This document shows, one piece after another, positions 42,081-53,091 of a stretch of 64,000 nucleotides of DNA. Location: contig OU862909.1 of NCBI GenBank assembly GCA_917880885.1, positions 30,252,851 through 30,316,850 of the forward strand, in the 5' to 3' direction. Both the position numbers and the translations under genes were made by a program. Source of the DNA: Limnephilus marmoratus. Lineage: Eukaryota; Arthropoda; Insecta; Trichoptera; Limnephilidae. Each line of letters starts with the position of its first letter. The stretch's first letter is position 1. The notes under the pieces are model-generated. The model was not told the origin of the DNA and ran no database searches. It saw nothing but the letters and a program-made list of their open reading frames with translations.

Positions 42081-42429
42081 TTTATTTCATATGAAAAATA
42101 AATTATCAATGCCAAGTTAGAAATGTGTAGCATTACAACCTATTGACGCCTGTGGGTTAATGGGTCAAACAGCGATTTTTTTTTAAATGAGCCACTCAGG
42201 TTTTTTCAAGGAAAGGAAGGAGAGGAGAGTTAACTAACTAAACATCATGCCGTTTCCCCGCAGGGGTAGGCAGAGAGGACGGACCGCCAGTTGTATTGGG
42301 CAGAATTCTTTCATAAACAACAATGGTACATAATGCAGGCAAGCTTAGAACAGCGTAGCATCAACAATCCTATCTAATTCGGGTGCATTTGGCCCTAAAA
42401 TCTCTCTGGGGGCGGTCATTTATCGTCGC

Positions 42430-42714
42430 GTTGAATTTACAAGGAACACACGCAATAAAGTGGGATTAATAGCTCATGGTACTCACTGCAACCGGCGGCT
42501 TGGAGATCGGTGTGGTGAAAGGGAATTTAACCGGGCTTGGCATTCCCGCCCGTCACTAGGCGAAATAACAATCGCCATGCGGCTTCGTGGAATGTTCTGG
42601 AACAGTGCAGAACGGTTCACGGTACACGTGCGCTTGAGGCGAGCTCGGAGACAGAATGCGGGGCGGCGGCTGACTACAACCGCCGTTGGCGCGCGGCAAG
42701 CTAGCGGAGAGGAA
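42430..42714. other. GC-rich, CG-rich island
   Basis: CGGCGGCTTGGAGATCGGTG, CATTCCCGCCCGTCACTAGG, GTGCGCTTGAGGCGAGCTCG and GGGGCGGCGGCTGACTACAA. Open frames on both strands give Arg-rich, motif-free translations, which GC-rich DNA does by chance. Could be a CpG island or part of an unknown element. Confidence 0.4.
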
Positions 42715-42838
42715 GCCGAGTAATTTGCAGGGGCGTAGGTGAGTAATTTGCAGGGGTCTATTCGTGCATCGTAACAGCCGAGTAATTTGCAGGGGCGTAG
42801 GTGAGTAATTTGCAGGGGTTTATTCGTGCATCGTAACA
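42715..42838 (+). repeat. Two 62-bp tandem units containing splice-like signals
   Basis: Units 42715-42776 and 42777-42838 differ at about one base. Each contains GAGTAATTTGCAGGGG twice, with GTAGGTGAGT between the two, so TTTGCAG/G (acceptor-like) and GTAG/GTGAGT (donor-like) alternate. Confidence 0.95.
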
Positions 42839-43372
42839 ACTCCTTTCCTCATTCATTCACTCTACATCCAATTTTCCAATTATCCATCCAACTAAACCAT
42901 CGGAGCGTTCCTTTCATGATCTTATTTATTACGCTTATATCAGCCTTGCATTATTTGAGGATCTCCACATTTCTCACGCAATCATACATGGTTTTACCTC
43001 ACATACCCCTCAGGGATCTCATTTCTACAGCATTCGGTCTACTTTCATCCTTCCTCTACCAGTTCCATGCCTTACTGCCATACATCAGGGTAGTAGTAGT
43101 TCTCCATTATGGACGGCTAGTTTCGCTTCTTTGGGAAATTAGAGTTCTGGGAAGGAAAAGGGTTTAAGGGGTGAGTAGGAATCTGAGGTTCAGTCTATCC
43201 TGGTCATCCGCCTCCAAGATCTAGACAAACCTCACCCCATGAACCCGGGCACCCCTGCTAAATCACCAAACTTAGCAAACCACTTGGGGTGACCTATGGC
43301 AGAGGTGTTGGTTATCCAATAAAGGTTCACGTGACGGCGGTACCCATTCCCGCCTCCCAAATTGCAAGTTAG

Positions 43373-44609
43373 TTAGTTATTTGAAATACTTTCACGACTT
43401 ATAAAACAAAAAGAACAATGTTTCATTATCAAACGAAAAATGAGGTATTTCACCGTTTCATAACTGAAAAGCTCTTTAGAAGGGTAAAAAGAAAGGCGTA
43501 TCTTTATCAAAGCTAATTAACAAAATTATTTCGTTGATTTTAATATTTAATGTGAAGAGATATTTAAGGAGGGTAAAATTATAAAATGAACGTTTAAACG
43601 AAAACATTTTTTGCTTTAAAATTTTAAGTATTGTTCTTACTTTAAACAGTGCGTTGGTTTATAAATTGGACTATGACCCGGATGTTATAAATATCCAAAT
43701 GTAGCATAGGCAAGTTAAAAAATGTACCAGTCTGAAGACGCTTGTTGCAGGGTAAAATCAGCTTCAAAATCATTATACCTATTAGGCACAGTTGAATTCC
43801 ACTGTGAAATTCCAACAAACATAGAGATATTAACAATAATAATTTTAAACTGAATATTATCTTGTCCGGTATTCACATTAAAAATGAAAATTTTAAAAAC
43901 TTTCCTAGGAACCTATCTTTTTTATTTGTTTTATTTTAGTCATTCAATTTTAAATGTTTTTTCCACCTTTTACCACAAATGAGATATTTTCAGAAAGGTT
44001 TACGTTAGTTGTCCCTGGGGGATGAGTGTCTATGTAATCAATATAACAAAGGTTCCTTATTAGATTGATTGGGTATTTACCTTCAACCCTTATATATTTT
44101 AAATATACTTTCCGTTTGTACGGTAGATTTATTTTGCCTCACGTAGTGTAATACCCTTACCAAAATATATCCATACTATGGTGGGTTTCCTTAACAATCA
44201 TTCCTCATCTGGACTACATCCTTTGGACATCATTTGACAACCTAATTACTATAGCAATATTACCTCGCATGGATATGAAGACTGTATAAAATGTTCCTTA
44301 CTCCTTGCTTCGATAACTTTCATGAATCTTCTGTTACTTCGACTGCTTTGATAGCTTAAATTAATTGTGAAGGAATCTCTTTCTGATTTTTCTGTCTCAG
44401 ATTTACGATTGAGAGTCGCTATCTTTATTATCTTCAATAATTAAATAAAAATATACATGCTCAGTGTTAATAGTTTATTGGTTTCACAAACACATAAAGT
44501 TAACAACAGAAAATAATTTTCATATGAACAGTAGGAGAACGGAAATATTTAGTTTTTGTTAGTTCAGAGATTCTATTTAATATTAATACTATCATTACAA
44601 ATGTTATAG
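43373..44609. other. Unassigned AT-rich interval
   Basis: The only repeat trace is CCGGTATTCACATTAAAAAT near 43866-43885, identical in type to the SINE-A 3' end. No coding frame recognised. Confidence 0.4.
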
Positions 44610-44987
44610 CAATTTCGGAGGCGGGTTTGGGTACCGCCGCACCGGGTACCATTTATTGGATAACCAACGTCTCTGCCATAGGTCACCACCAAGTGGTTCA
44701 TGTGGTCAGGTTTATCCGGATCTTGGCAGGATCGGGAGAGACGGGTTGAGGGAGATCTTTTGACCTCTCCAGCAAGACTCTCAGTCAGATTTGAACCGCA
44801 TGAATTCATTCGTCCGTCACTTCTGGATACACTGACCACCAGATTCCTATCCACCCCTCATACCTTTTTCCTTCCCAGAACCTACTCTCCTTCCTTTCCC
44901 TAAAAAGACCTTCTACACAGCATCGTCAAAGACGAAATTAGGCCCTGAGGGGAAATATTTACCTCAGGGCCTTCTGTGTGGTTTTAA
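44610..44987 (-). repeat. Family B copy, full-length
   Basis: Both ends are present: CAATTTCGGAGGCGGGTTTG at left, and at right TCTACACAGCATCGTCAAAG with the terminal hairpin AGGCCCTGAGGGGAAATA...TACCTCAGGGCCT and TCTGTGTGG. At 378 bp it is a good length reference for this subtype. Confidence 0.9.
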
Positions 44988-45741
44988 GGTTAAAAAAAAC
45001 TTTCGTTTGTGTTAGTTTAGACATTATCCTTATGGAAATGAATAAAATCCTCGAGGCCAATAGTTTTATGTTTGAATTTTTTAGTAATGCCTGCATACGA
45101 AAAGATTTCTTTTAACGTATTGATAAAATTTTTGTTATTGTTTACGATGTCCATAATCGTTATAAAGCTTTTCACATACACGTGTGGTAAAGATATAAAT
45201 AACTGAATAGCGTTTAAAGATGTGGTTATGATTAGTGCTTTTACAGCCGACTTCCACCGCAGTATTTTTACAGCCTAATTTATAGGGGTAGAAAAGGTTG
45301 AAACACAACTCACCTCGGCGCATCTGTTTCTACAAAAACTTGGCGTTGATTCAAAATAAATTTCGGCCGTAAAATTTGATAGAGATTTTACGGGAGGTAA
45401 GGGAGGCTATATAAAAGCTGTTTTATAATATTTAACTGTATAAAAATTCTTTATGCATCTAAAGCTAGTTTTTTAATAACAACAAATTTACGGAAAAAAA
45501 TAATGTAACCCGTAGACCTCTCTATTATATAGTGTACAATTATTATTGTTTGTATGTACACACATTAAGTAACCACGAAAACACTAATAAGTATTTTTAA
45601 CACTAATAAAAATTCTATATGTGCAAATATCATGCTTGTGCTTATAAATTAATTTGAGAGTGTTGCTGCTTCAGATAAACAGTATTTTAGTTTTACTATT
45701 AATTCTGAACGCATCAATCTAGTTGCGTTTTTTTTGTGAAT
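44988..45741. other. Unassigned AT-rich interval
   Basis: No coding frame or repeat landmark seen. Confidence 0.35.
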
Positions 45742-46125
45742 ACCTCACAAGAGTCCCTGGTGCTTTCATCTGAAGCCAGTAAGATTATGGCATCCCCAAT
45801 TGGGATATGTTTTGAGGCAAAAGGTAGTGCGGAGGGGAAGATAGAGGAGAGGAGGGTGGGGCAGTATCTAACTATTTAGATATGGTCAACAAACACGGCT
45901 AAAGCCATTTCAAGCAACGTTTCAATTCTGCGTGGTGGTCTTAGGGCGATACTAAAAGTATCTTCCACTGTGGAACGTGCCGCATTAATACTATATATTA
46001 TTTTAAGTGATTTACTTGTTAAATAACACAAATTAATCAAATGAAATTTATTTGTGCACGCCGGGATTCGATCCCGCGACCTTCGGATTGCGAGCCTTAC
46101 CCTAGACCATGGATGCCGTCAAGGC
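45742..46125 (-). repeat. SINE-A copy, full-length
   Basis: In reverse: a tRNA-like head (GGCATCCATGGTCTAGGGTA, B-box GGGATCGAATCCC), the body landmarks GCACGTTCCACAGTGGAAGA, GTATCGCCCTAAGAC and GCTTGAAATGGCTTTAGCC, and the 3' end CTTACTGGCTTC followed by GTGAGGTATTCACAAAAAAA. Confidence 0.88.
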
Positions 46126-48937
46126 ATCGGAGGCGTTAAAAATGTTAAAAACAATAAGATAAAAAAAGAAATAAAAATGTAAAACACTTACCGTGTAGTA
46201 CCTACATGTGTTAATAAATAATCAAAATTAATGAATTACCTATGAACGTTTTTACGAAGTAAATACGTAAAGTGCCTTAACGGGAACGACTGGTGGCCCT
46301 TTTCATACAAAACTTAATTATGCCGTGAGGAAGAAACAGTTGTTAAATTAAAACGTGCAAATTCAAAATAGTTGTCCAAATAAAGAAATACATTTTTTCA
46401 TTTATTTGTAATGGATAACCACAAAGTTAGAGCTACATTTAAAAGTATCTAATTATTCTTTAAACTGTTGCGTGTTATTCATACTTCCCTAACCTAGTTT
46501 TTATAATGAAAATAGTGTTTTCTTCCTTGCCCCGAGAACTTTGAAAATTAAACAACCGTATTAAAAGTAACAACAAAGTTGGTATCGAGTTTAATTTCCC
46601 GACTTATAACTTGTTGTTTACATGGAATAATTATGTAAAGAGCTTTAGGCGACGTAAATACATTATTAAATAATGCGGTCTCAAGAAAGACAAATTATTT
46701 TTAGATAATATTATTTTTTATTATCATTCAAACAAAACAGACAAAAAAATGGTAGTGGCGTAAATAAATAGAAAATATTACTCAGAGGATTTAAAGGTTT
46801 TCAGAGGAATATAGTGTAATTATTGACAAAAATAAAATCCATAACGGAAAAGACGAAAAACTATTAAAAAAAGTCGAAATATCAAAACGAAGGAAAATGG
46901 AAAGATAGGTTTGAAGTCTCTGTGAGACCTTAATGATATGGAGAAAATTCCTGACATTTGATAAATATTCCGGACTTTCTTGTAAATATAATATGAATGT
47001 CGTTATGCAGCGTGGTCGGGGGAGGGGAGGAGGGGGACTTTGAAATAAAGATTTGAAAAGTGGTAGGTATTCATTTTATATATAATAATTTTTTTTTTTT
47101 TTGGGCAACAAGTGTAAAAATTTCTTAACATTTTGTTTCAAATTAATTAAATATCAGAAGTGATGTTTTTACTTTGATTTGCAATAAAAATAATTTGGTT
47201 TATTTAATTATTTATATCAATCTCCACTTAATTGTAGAAATTTCGGACTGTTTAGAATTCTCCCGGCATTCCGGACAAAGACCTATGCTTCATAATTGCG
47301 CTACACCAATTTATTTTTTATTGTATTTAGGTAAAAGCATCAAGCAACGCTTGGCCATTGATTATTATTAAAAAAAAACATTTTAGGTACCGGTATTAAA
47401 AAATTAAATTAAATTTACTTTTCAATGCTCGCAGATTATTTCATTATTCTCTTAAATTTATTGTTATATTAATACTTATATTAATCATAATTTTTTTTTG
47501 TTATTTCAAATAACTCAGTTACTATTTGATTATTTTGAGTTAATTTATAAATGTTTTTTTTATATACAAATGCAATTATAAACTACTGTAAAATAATTTT
47601 TATTTAATATAATTGCTTTTTATGATACCCTTTACTAATTCATCACCACTCTTCATAATATTTTGTCTATTACTCTATAATTGTTTGGCTTTTGTCAATT
47701 TTGTTCATTTTAATTTTATCCGGACGAAACACTGGATTCGAAACATATTGATAATTTTGATTAAATAAATGGTGTATACGAAGAGATTTGTTTTCATTTA
47801 ATTAAACTTTACTTTGTTTCCTGCTTTTGACATTTGACATTTACCAACCATATTTTATCAAAAGACTTATTGCAAAAGCTTTGTACACACAAACAGTGTC
47901 GAATGACATATTGCAAAAATGGTTTGCTTTTCGATTCCGAATACGATAAACGGTTTGTTGGGTATGCGGTCCGCGCCGCTTCTAATCAAAACTTTTCTGT
48001 GATATTTAATATTGATATAAAAATTCAATTTATTTCCCTCCCGGAGGGCCGACCCTCGGACCAAGATCTCTGACGAAAATCGTGTTTCTCAGCAAAGCAA
48101 TTAGGGCACAGGGCTCGCTTTACCTGCTAAAAGGGAATACATTCCTATTCTGCGCCAAACAAATGTCAAACATGGCTTGATCCAATTTATTCCGTCGATC
48201 GGGGGACCGGCTATCAAAATCCAATTTCGGAATGTGATGAGACCGGAGTGTTTATTTTTTCAGCGGTACCCTTTTCAAAGTGATTTTTTTCCGAAAGTGC
48301 AAGATGATTTATATCAATCTTATCTTTGGGGACACGTTTATTTTATATCACTTAATATTGTCACGGTCAATAAGAAAAAATAAAGTGGATCTTAAATCTT
48401 TTATCGAAAACGTGTGAGTGATTTATCTAATCATCGATAAAGTAGGGTTTGTGATAAAGGAGTCCTGTGAGGAAACCATAGAACTATGGAAATAAATACA
48501 ATGGTTGTAGAACATACCTGGCAATAAGAATCGTAACGTATATGATTTAGAATACTAAATTCAAAAATAAAGGTGTTTTAGTAATAATAATTAATCTTGA
48601 TTTCCCAACCACGTTTTGGAAACAAATCACTCTTTTGAAGTAAATAAAGGGTTAAAAATTAAAACGTGCAAATTCAATGGGATTACAATTAGATGCTTGT
48701 GATATTTTAGAAATATTAATCTCCAATTTTTTTTTAAATACCATTTTGTTTTATTTTCACATTAATACCTATATTTATAATATTTTGTTATTTAGGTGTC
48801 TTGGTTACTCCTTGTTTCTTTAGTTTTATTTATAAAAGTTATGGTTGTAAAAATGCAGTAAACAATTTATGTTAACCTTATTTATTTTTAAACTTTTTAA
48901 CCAATTACCTAAATAGTTTTACCTTATTCTTTACAGT
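46126..48937. other. 2.8-kb interval with little recognisable sequence
   Basis: AT-rich. 46408-46455 matches 26250-26297 inverted. TAAATTAAAACGTGCAAATT at about 46345 recurs near 48655. 47090-47101 is a T run. Around 47940-48200 the composition is more balanced (GTATGCGGTCCGCGCCGCTT, CTCCCGGAGGGCCGACCC) and free of known repeats. No coding frame is convincing. Confidence 0.4.
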
Positions 48938-49154
48938 TCGTCGCCTCGGTTCTTATTTGTCCAACATTCCATTTTATTTTTTGTTCAATTTCCACTTTAA
49001 AATAAAAAATAAAATTTAAAAATAATAGTTATTAATTTTACTAAGAATTATTTAAACTTATACCTTTATGGAAATAGCTTTATCCTGGAAGCCTATCATA
49101 ATGTTTCATTGAAATAATGATAGAATGTTGGACAAATACGAACAAAGGCGACGA
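48938..49154. repeat. 217-bp MITE with 32-bp terminal inverted repeats
   Basis: Left TCGTCGCCTCGGTTCTTATT and TGTCCAACATTC (48938-48969) pair with right GAATGTTGGACA and AATACGAACAAAGGCGACGA (49123-49154), with three mismatches in 32. The AT-rich centre has no ORF. Confidence 0.87.
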
Positions 49155-49295
49155 TTTTTCCGTATACTTTGTATCCTGATGAAGGGAACCTTGGGTTCTG
49201 CCAACTTTAGGTTACAACATTAGGTTTTTTTTTAAATTAAAATAGTGGTTAAAATAAAGTTCGTTGTTTTCATTTAATAGTATATTAAAATATAA

Positions 49296-49394
49296 GTGGA
49301 TAAACAGGTCTTTAAAACACGCGCGATTTTTCGAGCACGACGGCGTAGCCGAGTGCTCGAAATAAAGCAAGTGTTTTAAAGACCAGTTATCCAC
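49296..49394. repeat. 99-bp three-tier hairpin
   Basis: Arms pair in blocks: GTGGATAA with TTATCCAC, GTCTTTAAAACAC with GTGTTTTAAAGAC, and TTCGAGCAC with GTGCTCGAA, around the loop GACGGCGTAGCCGA. The bulges between blocks are of matching size. Confidence 0.88.
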
Positions 49395-50641
49395 GAATAC
49401 TTACGCTATTTTTTTTTATTAGTACACTTTGAAAACATAAATATTGATATTATTATTAAAAATTTGGAAATAAGAACTATTAATGAATTCGTGGTGTGAC
49501 ATCACAATATCTTGTTGTCATGGAAATGAAAAACACAAACATTAATTTGCAAGAATGTAAACTTTGAATAAAATTTTTGAAACATTTGTAATGTTTTATT
49601 TGACGTTTAAAATATTCCTGTCAGATTTATAGTTAAAAGTTGACATTTAGACTTCACATTATGTTGATTTGTTGATGTTGCCATGGTAACTTTAAAAAAC
49701 GCGCGTTCCATAAAGTGCGATTCAAACACGCTAGAGCGTACTTTAAATGAGTAAAAAAGGGCACCAATAAAAAAAATTATGTTTTATTCGATTTAAACAA
49801 AATTTTAAAAATGTGTACGCTTGGTAATCATTATGTTTATTAACCCCTCTGAGATCAGCATTTTACAATACATACTAATTCAATTCCAAATGTTCAATGT
49901 TCGAAACATTTTAAATTTTCTAAAAAAGAAAATTGTGGAGTCCACGTCATATTATTTCAGCTAAAAATGTTATTTCTATCAGTAGTTGTAATACATCTTC
50001 GCAAACAAAACTAAAACTATTTTTCAGAAGTATTGTTTAAATTCTACAGTGTTACGTTCAATTCTCCAACGAAACCGTAACAAAAATCCTGTTAGAGTTA
50101 CATTATTCCGTACTCTGGTTGAATTCGCTGAATTGGAAAGGTACAATAACTGAAGTTGGATTCAGGCATTGTCTTAACGTCAATTAGCGAGAAATTGCTA
50201 CCTACTGAGGAGAACGCGAATCACAACCACAACCGGGAGGCTCTGTTAATCGGATCAAGCAGCCAGACAAACAGAACCTGTACTCTTTACCTTAACCGAA
50301 TCCGAAACACAATAAACTATGGCGTAACTAAGAGGGTTATTTCTACGTCAGACCTAGGCTTGTAACCCAATATGAAGGGTTTGTTTAATTTCATTGAAGC
50401 CAGTACGGTAATAATGTATGATTCTTTACATGCCTTTAAAAATCGTGGTAAAAATTGTCAAAGTGTAGAAAAAATTCATTACATTTTTTAGCAAAAAATT
50501 TTTTTTTGGTTTTAGGCAATTCACCCTGAAAAGAGTGCTTTTATTTCAATTTTTTCAAAATATTATAATTAAATGAAAACAATTTTTTTTTTTTAATTTA
50601 TAAACTAACGTTTATAAATTTAAAAAAAAATGATTTGATAA
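49395..50641. other. Unassigned interval
   Basis: AT-rich with AAAAAACGCGCGTTCC near 49697, echoing the CACGCGCG word of the preceding hairpin. Nothing coding recognised. Confidence 0.35.
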
Positions 50642-50714
50642 GCCGCCATAGCTCAGTGGTCAGAGCATCCGACCGGCAATCAGAAGGACACGGGTTCAAG
50701 TCCCGTTGGCGGCA
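50642..50714 (+). tRNA. tRNA-like cloverleaf, anticodon position GGC (Ala-type); possibly a pseudogene
   Basis: Acceptor GCCGCCA pairs with TGGCGGC (discriminator A). The D stem is GCTC/GAGC. The anticodon stem TCCGA/TCAGA has one mismatch. The loop CCGGCAA puts GGC at 50675-50677. The variable loop is 5 bases, and the T arm is ACGGG-TTCAAGT-CCCGT. A box TAGCTCAGTGG and B box GGTTCAAGTCC are good, and TTTT at 50718-50721 could terminate Pol III. Against function: position 33 is C instead of the near-universal T, and the stem has a mismatch. It may be a tRNA pseudogene or SINE head. Confidence 0.42.
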
Positions 50715-51214
50715 AGTATCTTTTCTCGGAAGATTTTTCAATGTAAATGAGTGTTTCAGACTGACAATTATGGCCTATAATAATTGTTAAATGAAAACAA
50801 CTCACTTTGTAAAACACCACTGATTTAATCAAAATTATATCAACGTATTTCAAAACCAAAGGTTTCTTCGTCAGGATAAGATTAAAACGAATCTTGAATA
50901 ACGTGAATAATCTTTGGTTTTGTAACATGTAGATAATTTTAATATAAAAAATCGTGTTTTTTAAAGTGAATCGTTTTCATTCAATTAAAAATGATACCAC
51001 AAAGTGAATTTGCAAAGATTGAAGAATCAAGATATTTTGTTCAAATGAAACGAAAAACCATTAACAATTAAAAACATATTACTTTTGAAAACCACGAAAT
51101 AAATTGACAAATAAATTTACCGTGTACTGTTTTTGCTCTTGGGAGGTAAATTATTTCATACAATAGGTACGTTATAGCATTAATAGTACCTAAAATGTAA
51201 TTTGTTTTACATTA
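50715..51214. other. Unassigned AT-rich interval
   Basis: It contains short inverted words (CCTTTGGTTTTGAA near 50853 and AATCTTTGGTTTTG near 50909). Nothing else seen. Confidence 0.35.
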
Positions 51215-51456
51215 GCTCCACAAAGGAGGACATGAAGAAAATAATTTCCTTCAGGGCCTGTGTCATCTTAGGGGGTGCTGTGTGGAGGGTCTTTTTAAAA
51301 AGGCAGGTCAAGACCTGGACAAACCTCACCCCATGAACCCGGGCACCTCTACTAAGTCACCAAACGTAATGAACAACTACGGGTTACCTATGACACGGGT
51401 GTTCGTTATCCAATAAATGGTTCCCGGGGCGGCGGTAGCCATACCCGCCTCCCAAA
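51215..51456 (+). repeat. Family B copy with internal deletion
   Basis: Hairpin end GCTCCACAAAGGAGGACATG then TTTCCTTCAGGGCCTGTGTC and GGGGGTGCTGTGTGGAGGGT. It jumps from TCTTTTTAAAAAGGCA straight to GACCTGGACAAACCTCACCC, missing the central 150-200 bp, and ends ACCCGCCTCCCAAAT. Confidence 0.88.
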
Positions 51457-52237
51457 TACAAATAAGTATATTATATCTTACCATTGTTCGAGTAACGCGA
51501 CGAATTTTCGGAATAAAACTTAACAATGGACTCACACAGGGCCTTAAATTTAACAGTTGTGTAAAATTCAAAACCCGTTTGTTAGTAAGGGGGTTATTAG
51601 TGTAGTTAACATAGTTATACTTTAGCGGATTATCTTCGAAGATTGTACGACGAAAACTCACAAATTTCTCATCCGAAGATTTTAACCGAAAATGTCTTAA
51701 TTATTTGAAAAATAATTAAATATTCGATACGAAACCAATTGAATATTTATTTATTTTTAAAAAGAGTTAATTTTCTTAACCCACGAAAAATATCAGAAGT
51801 GTCAGTGATTTCAATAACTTAGAAAAATTAATCCACTTTTTTACCAAATAATAAAACCAAACAAATCATTTTATCGAATATATGCTCCATTGGTTTTTTT
51901 AAAGGGATTTTCTCTCATTTTCCTTTCAATATCGTGAGCTTTTATTAACGAGTTGTTAGTTTAGTTAAAGTAGGATAATATTCAAACAACTTGAAATCTC
52001 TTCAGAATTCTTTCCAATGATAAATAAAACGGATGGAGAGCGATTCAAATTTTTTTGTTGTTTTTATCAAGGACTACTTCGTATCCTGCTCTCCGTGTAC
52101 TTATTTCCTGGTGCTCTGCAAATAATGAGCAGTTCTTGGAATAAAAACATGCACCCCTATTATATGGAATAATGGCCATGTACCTCTAATCAAATCTGAA
52201 AATCTGTCTTTACATTTTTTAATTTTTTTATAATTCA
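51457..52237. other. Unassigned AT-rich interval
   Basis: No coding frame or repeat landmark seen. Confidence 0.35.
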
Positions 52238-52626
52238 GCTCTACACAGGAAGCCATGAGGAAAGAAAATTTAATCGGGGTCTATGTCATCTCTGCGGACG
52301 CTGTGAGGATGGTCTTTTTAGGAAAATGAAGGTGAGGAAAAAGATATGGGGGTGGGTAGAAATCTGGGGCCAATGTGTCCAGGAGTGACGGAAGTATGAA
52401 TCACTCCCACTGCGGTGCAAGGTGATTGGTCGAGAGAGTCCGGCTGAAGAAGGTCCCTCAAATTCATAGGTCCTAAGTCCAAATGCATTCGCCACAAAGA
52501 TCTACACAAACTTCACCCCATAACTCTGACACCCATGCTATGTCACTTGGGGTGACCTTTGGCAGGGGTGTTGGTTATCCAAAAATTATTCCCGAGGCGG
52601 CGGTACCCATACCTGCCTCCCGAATC
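52238..52626 (+). repeat. Family B copy, full-length
   Basis: From AGCTCTACACAGGAAGCCAT through GTCTATGTCATCTCTGCGGA, GTCCAGGAGTGACGGAAG, CACTGCGGTGCAAGG and GGTCGAGAGAGTCCGGCTGA to GGCGGCGGTACCCATACCTG and CCTCCCGAAT. It is about 390 bp, close to the copy at 44610. Confidence 0.9.
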
Positions 52627-52845
52627 AATGATAATATTCTAGCTCAGCCATATTGTAAAATTCTAACTACGCTATGAATGTATAATGTACTGTTGTTGAC
52701 AATAAAACAATATTGTTATATTAATAAGAAAAACCTGCCAATTTGAAAAAACTTCAACGCATTTCACAAAATCTGATTTCACTTTTCAGCAACTGGTTAT
52801 TCTGAGTCATCTGTCAAGATTTTGGTGTAATATTTACATTAATAA
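52627..52845. other. Short spacer
   Basis: AT-rich; nothing recognised. Confidence 0.35.
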
Positions 52846-53091
52846 AGTGGAAGATACTCTCAGCATCGCCCTGGTGTAAGACCACCATTCAGAATTGAAA
52901 CGTTGCTTGAAATGGCTTGAGTCGTGTTTGATGATCAGAACTGAATATTCAGGAACCTCGCTGGCTTCTTCTTCCCCATCTCCTTCCCCTCCCCGCCACC
53001 TTCAGCCTCACAACATACCCCAATTGGGATTCCATAGTATTACTGGCTCCAAGCGGTTGCGAGCAGTTGGAAAACTTTCTGCGGTAGTCAA
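52846..53091 (+). repeat. SINE-A copy lacking the tRNA-like head
   Basis: Begins in the body at AGTGGAAGATACTCTCAGCA, then ATCGCCCTGGTGTAAGACCA, TTGCTTGAAATGGCTTGAG and CAGCCTCACAACATACCCCA, and ends GCGGTAGTCAAATAAAAATA. It is 5'-truncated, as expected from incomplete reverse transcription. Confidence 0.87.

Larger units (their letters stand above)
42236..43138 (-). pseudogene. LINE ORF2 C-terminal fragment inside family B
   Basis: In reverse, 43090-42840 gives YGSKAWNW, VEMRSLRGMCGKTMYDCVRN and a TLRWFSWM block with stops and shifts. This is the region after the RT core in endonuclease-RT LINEs (CR1/RTE type). The element's 3' end at 42236-42330 reads, in reverse, CTCTGCCTACCCCTGCGGGG, ACGGCATGATG and a TTTAGTTAGTTAA tail, the short tandem tail common in such LINEs. 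The GC-rich stretch and 62-bp repeats between the two parts may be a further insertion. Confidence 0.6.
42195..43372 (+). repeat. Family B copy split by a LINE insertion
   Basis: TTTTCAAGGAAAGGAAGGAG at 42212-42232 breaks off and resumes at about 43139 with AGAGTTCTGGGAAGGAAAAG, GGTGAGTAGGAATCTGAGG, CAAACCTCACCCCATGAACC, GGCACCCCTGCTAAATC and CCCGCCTCCCAAATTG. AGAGTT on both sides of the break could be a short target duplication. Confidence 0.7.

Noticed and set aside
42460..42839. Arg/Ala-rich frames on both strands of the CG-rich island as an exon
   Set aside because: Open frames on both strands are expected from composition. No conserved motif, and the frame runs into tandem repeats.
44573..44903. 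Frames on both strands mentioning RSDGRMNSCGSN or AGEVKRSPST
   Set aside because: Translations of a family B copy; the same peptide fragments recur from other copies (for example 21886-22068).
52286..52509. Frames around 52286-52677 as genes
   Set aside because: They translate family B sequence in unrelated frames; other family B copies do not keep these frames open.
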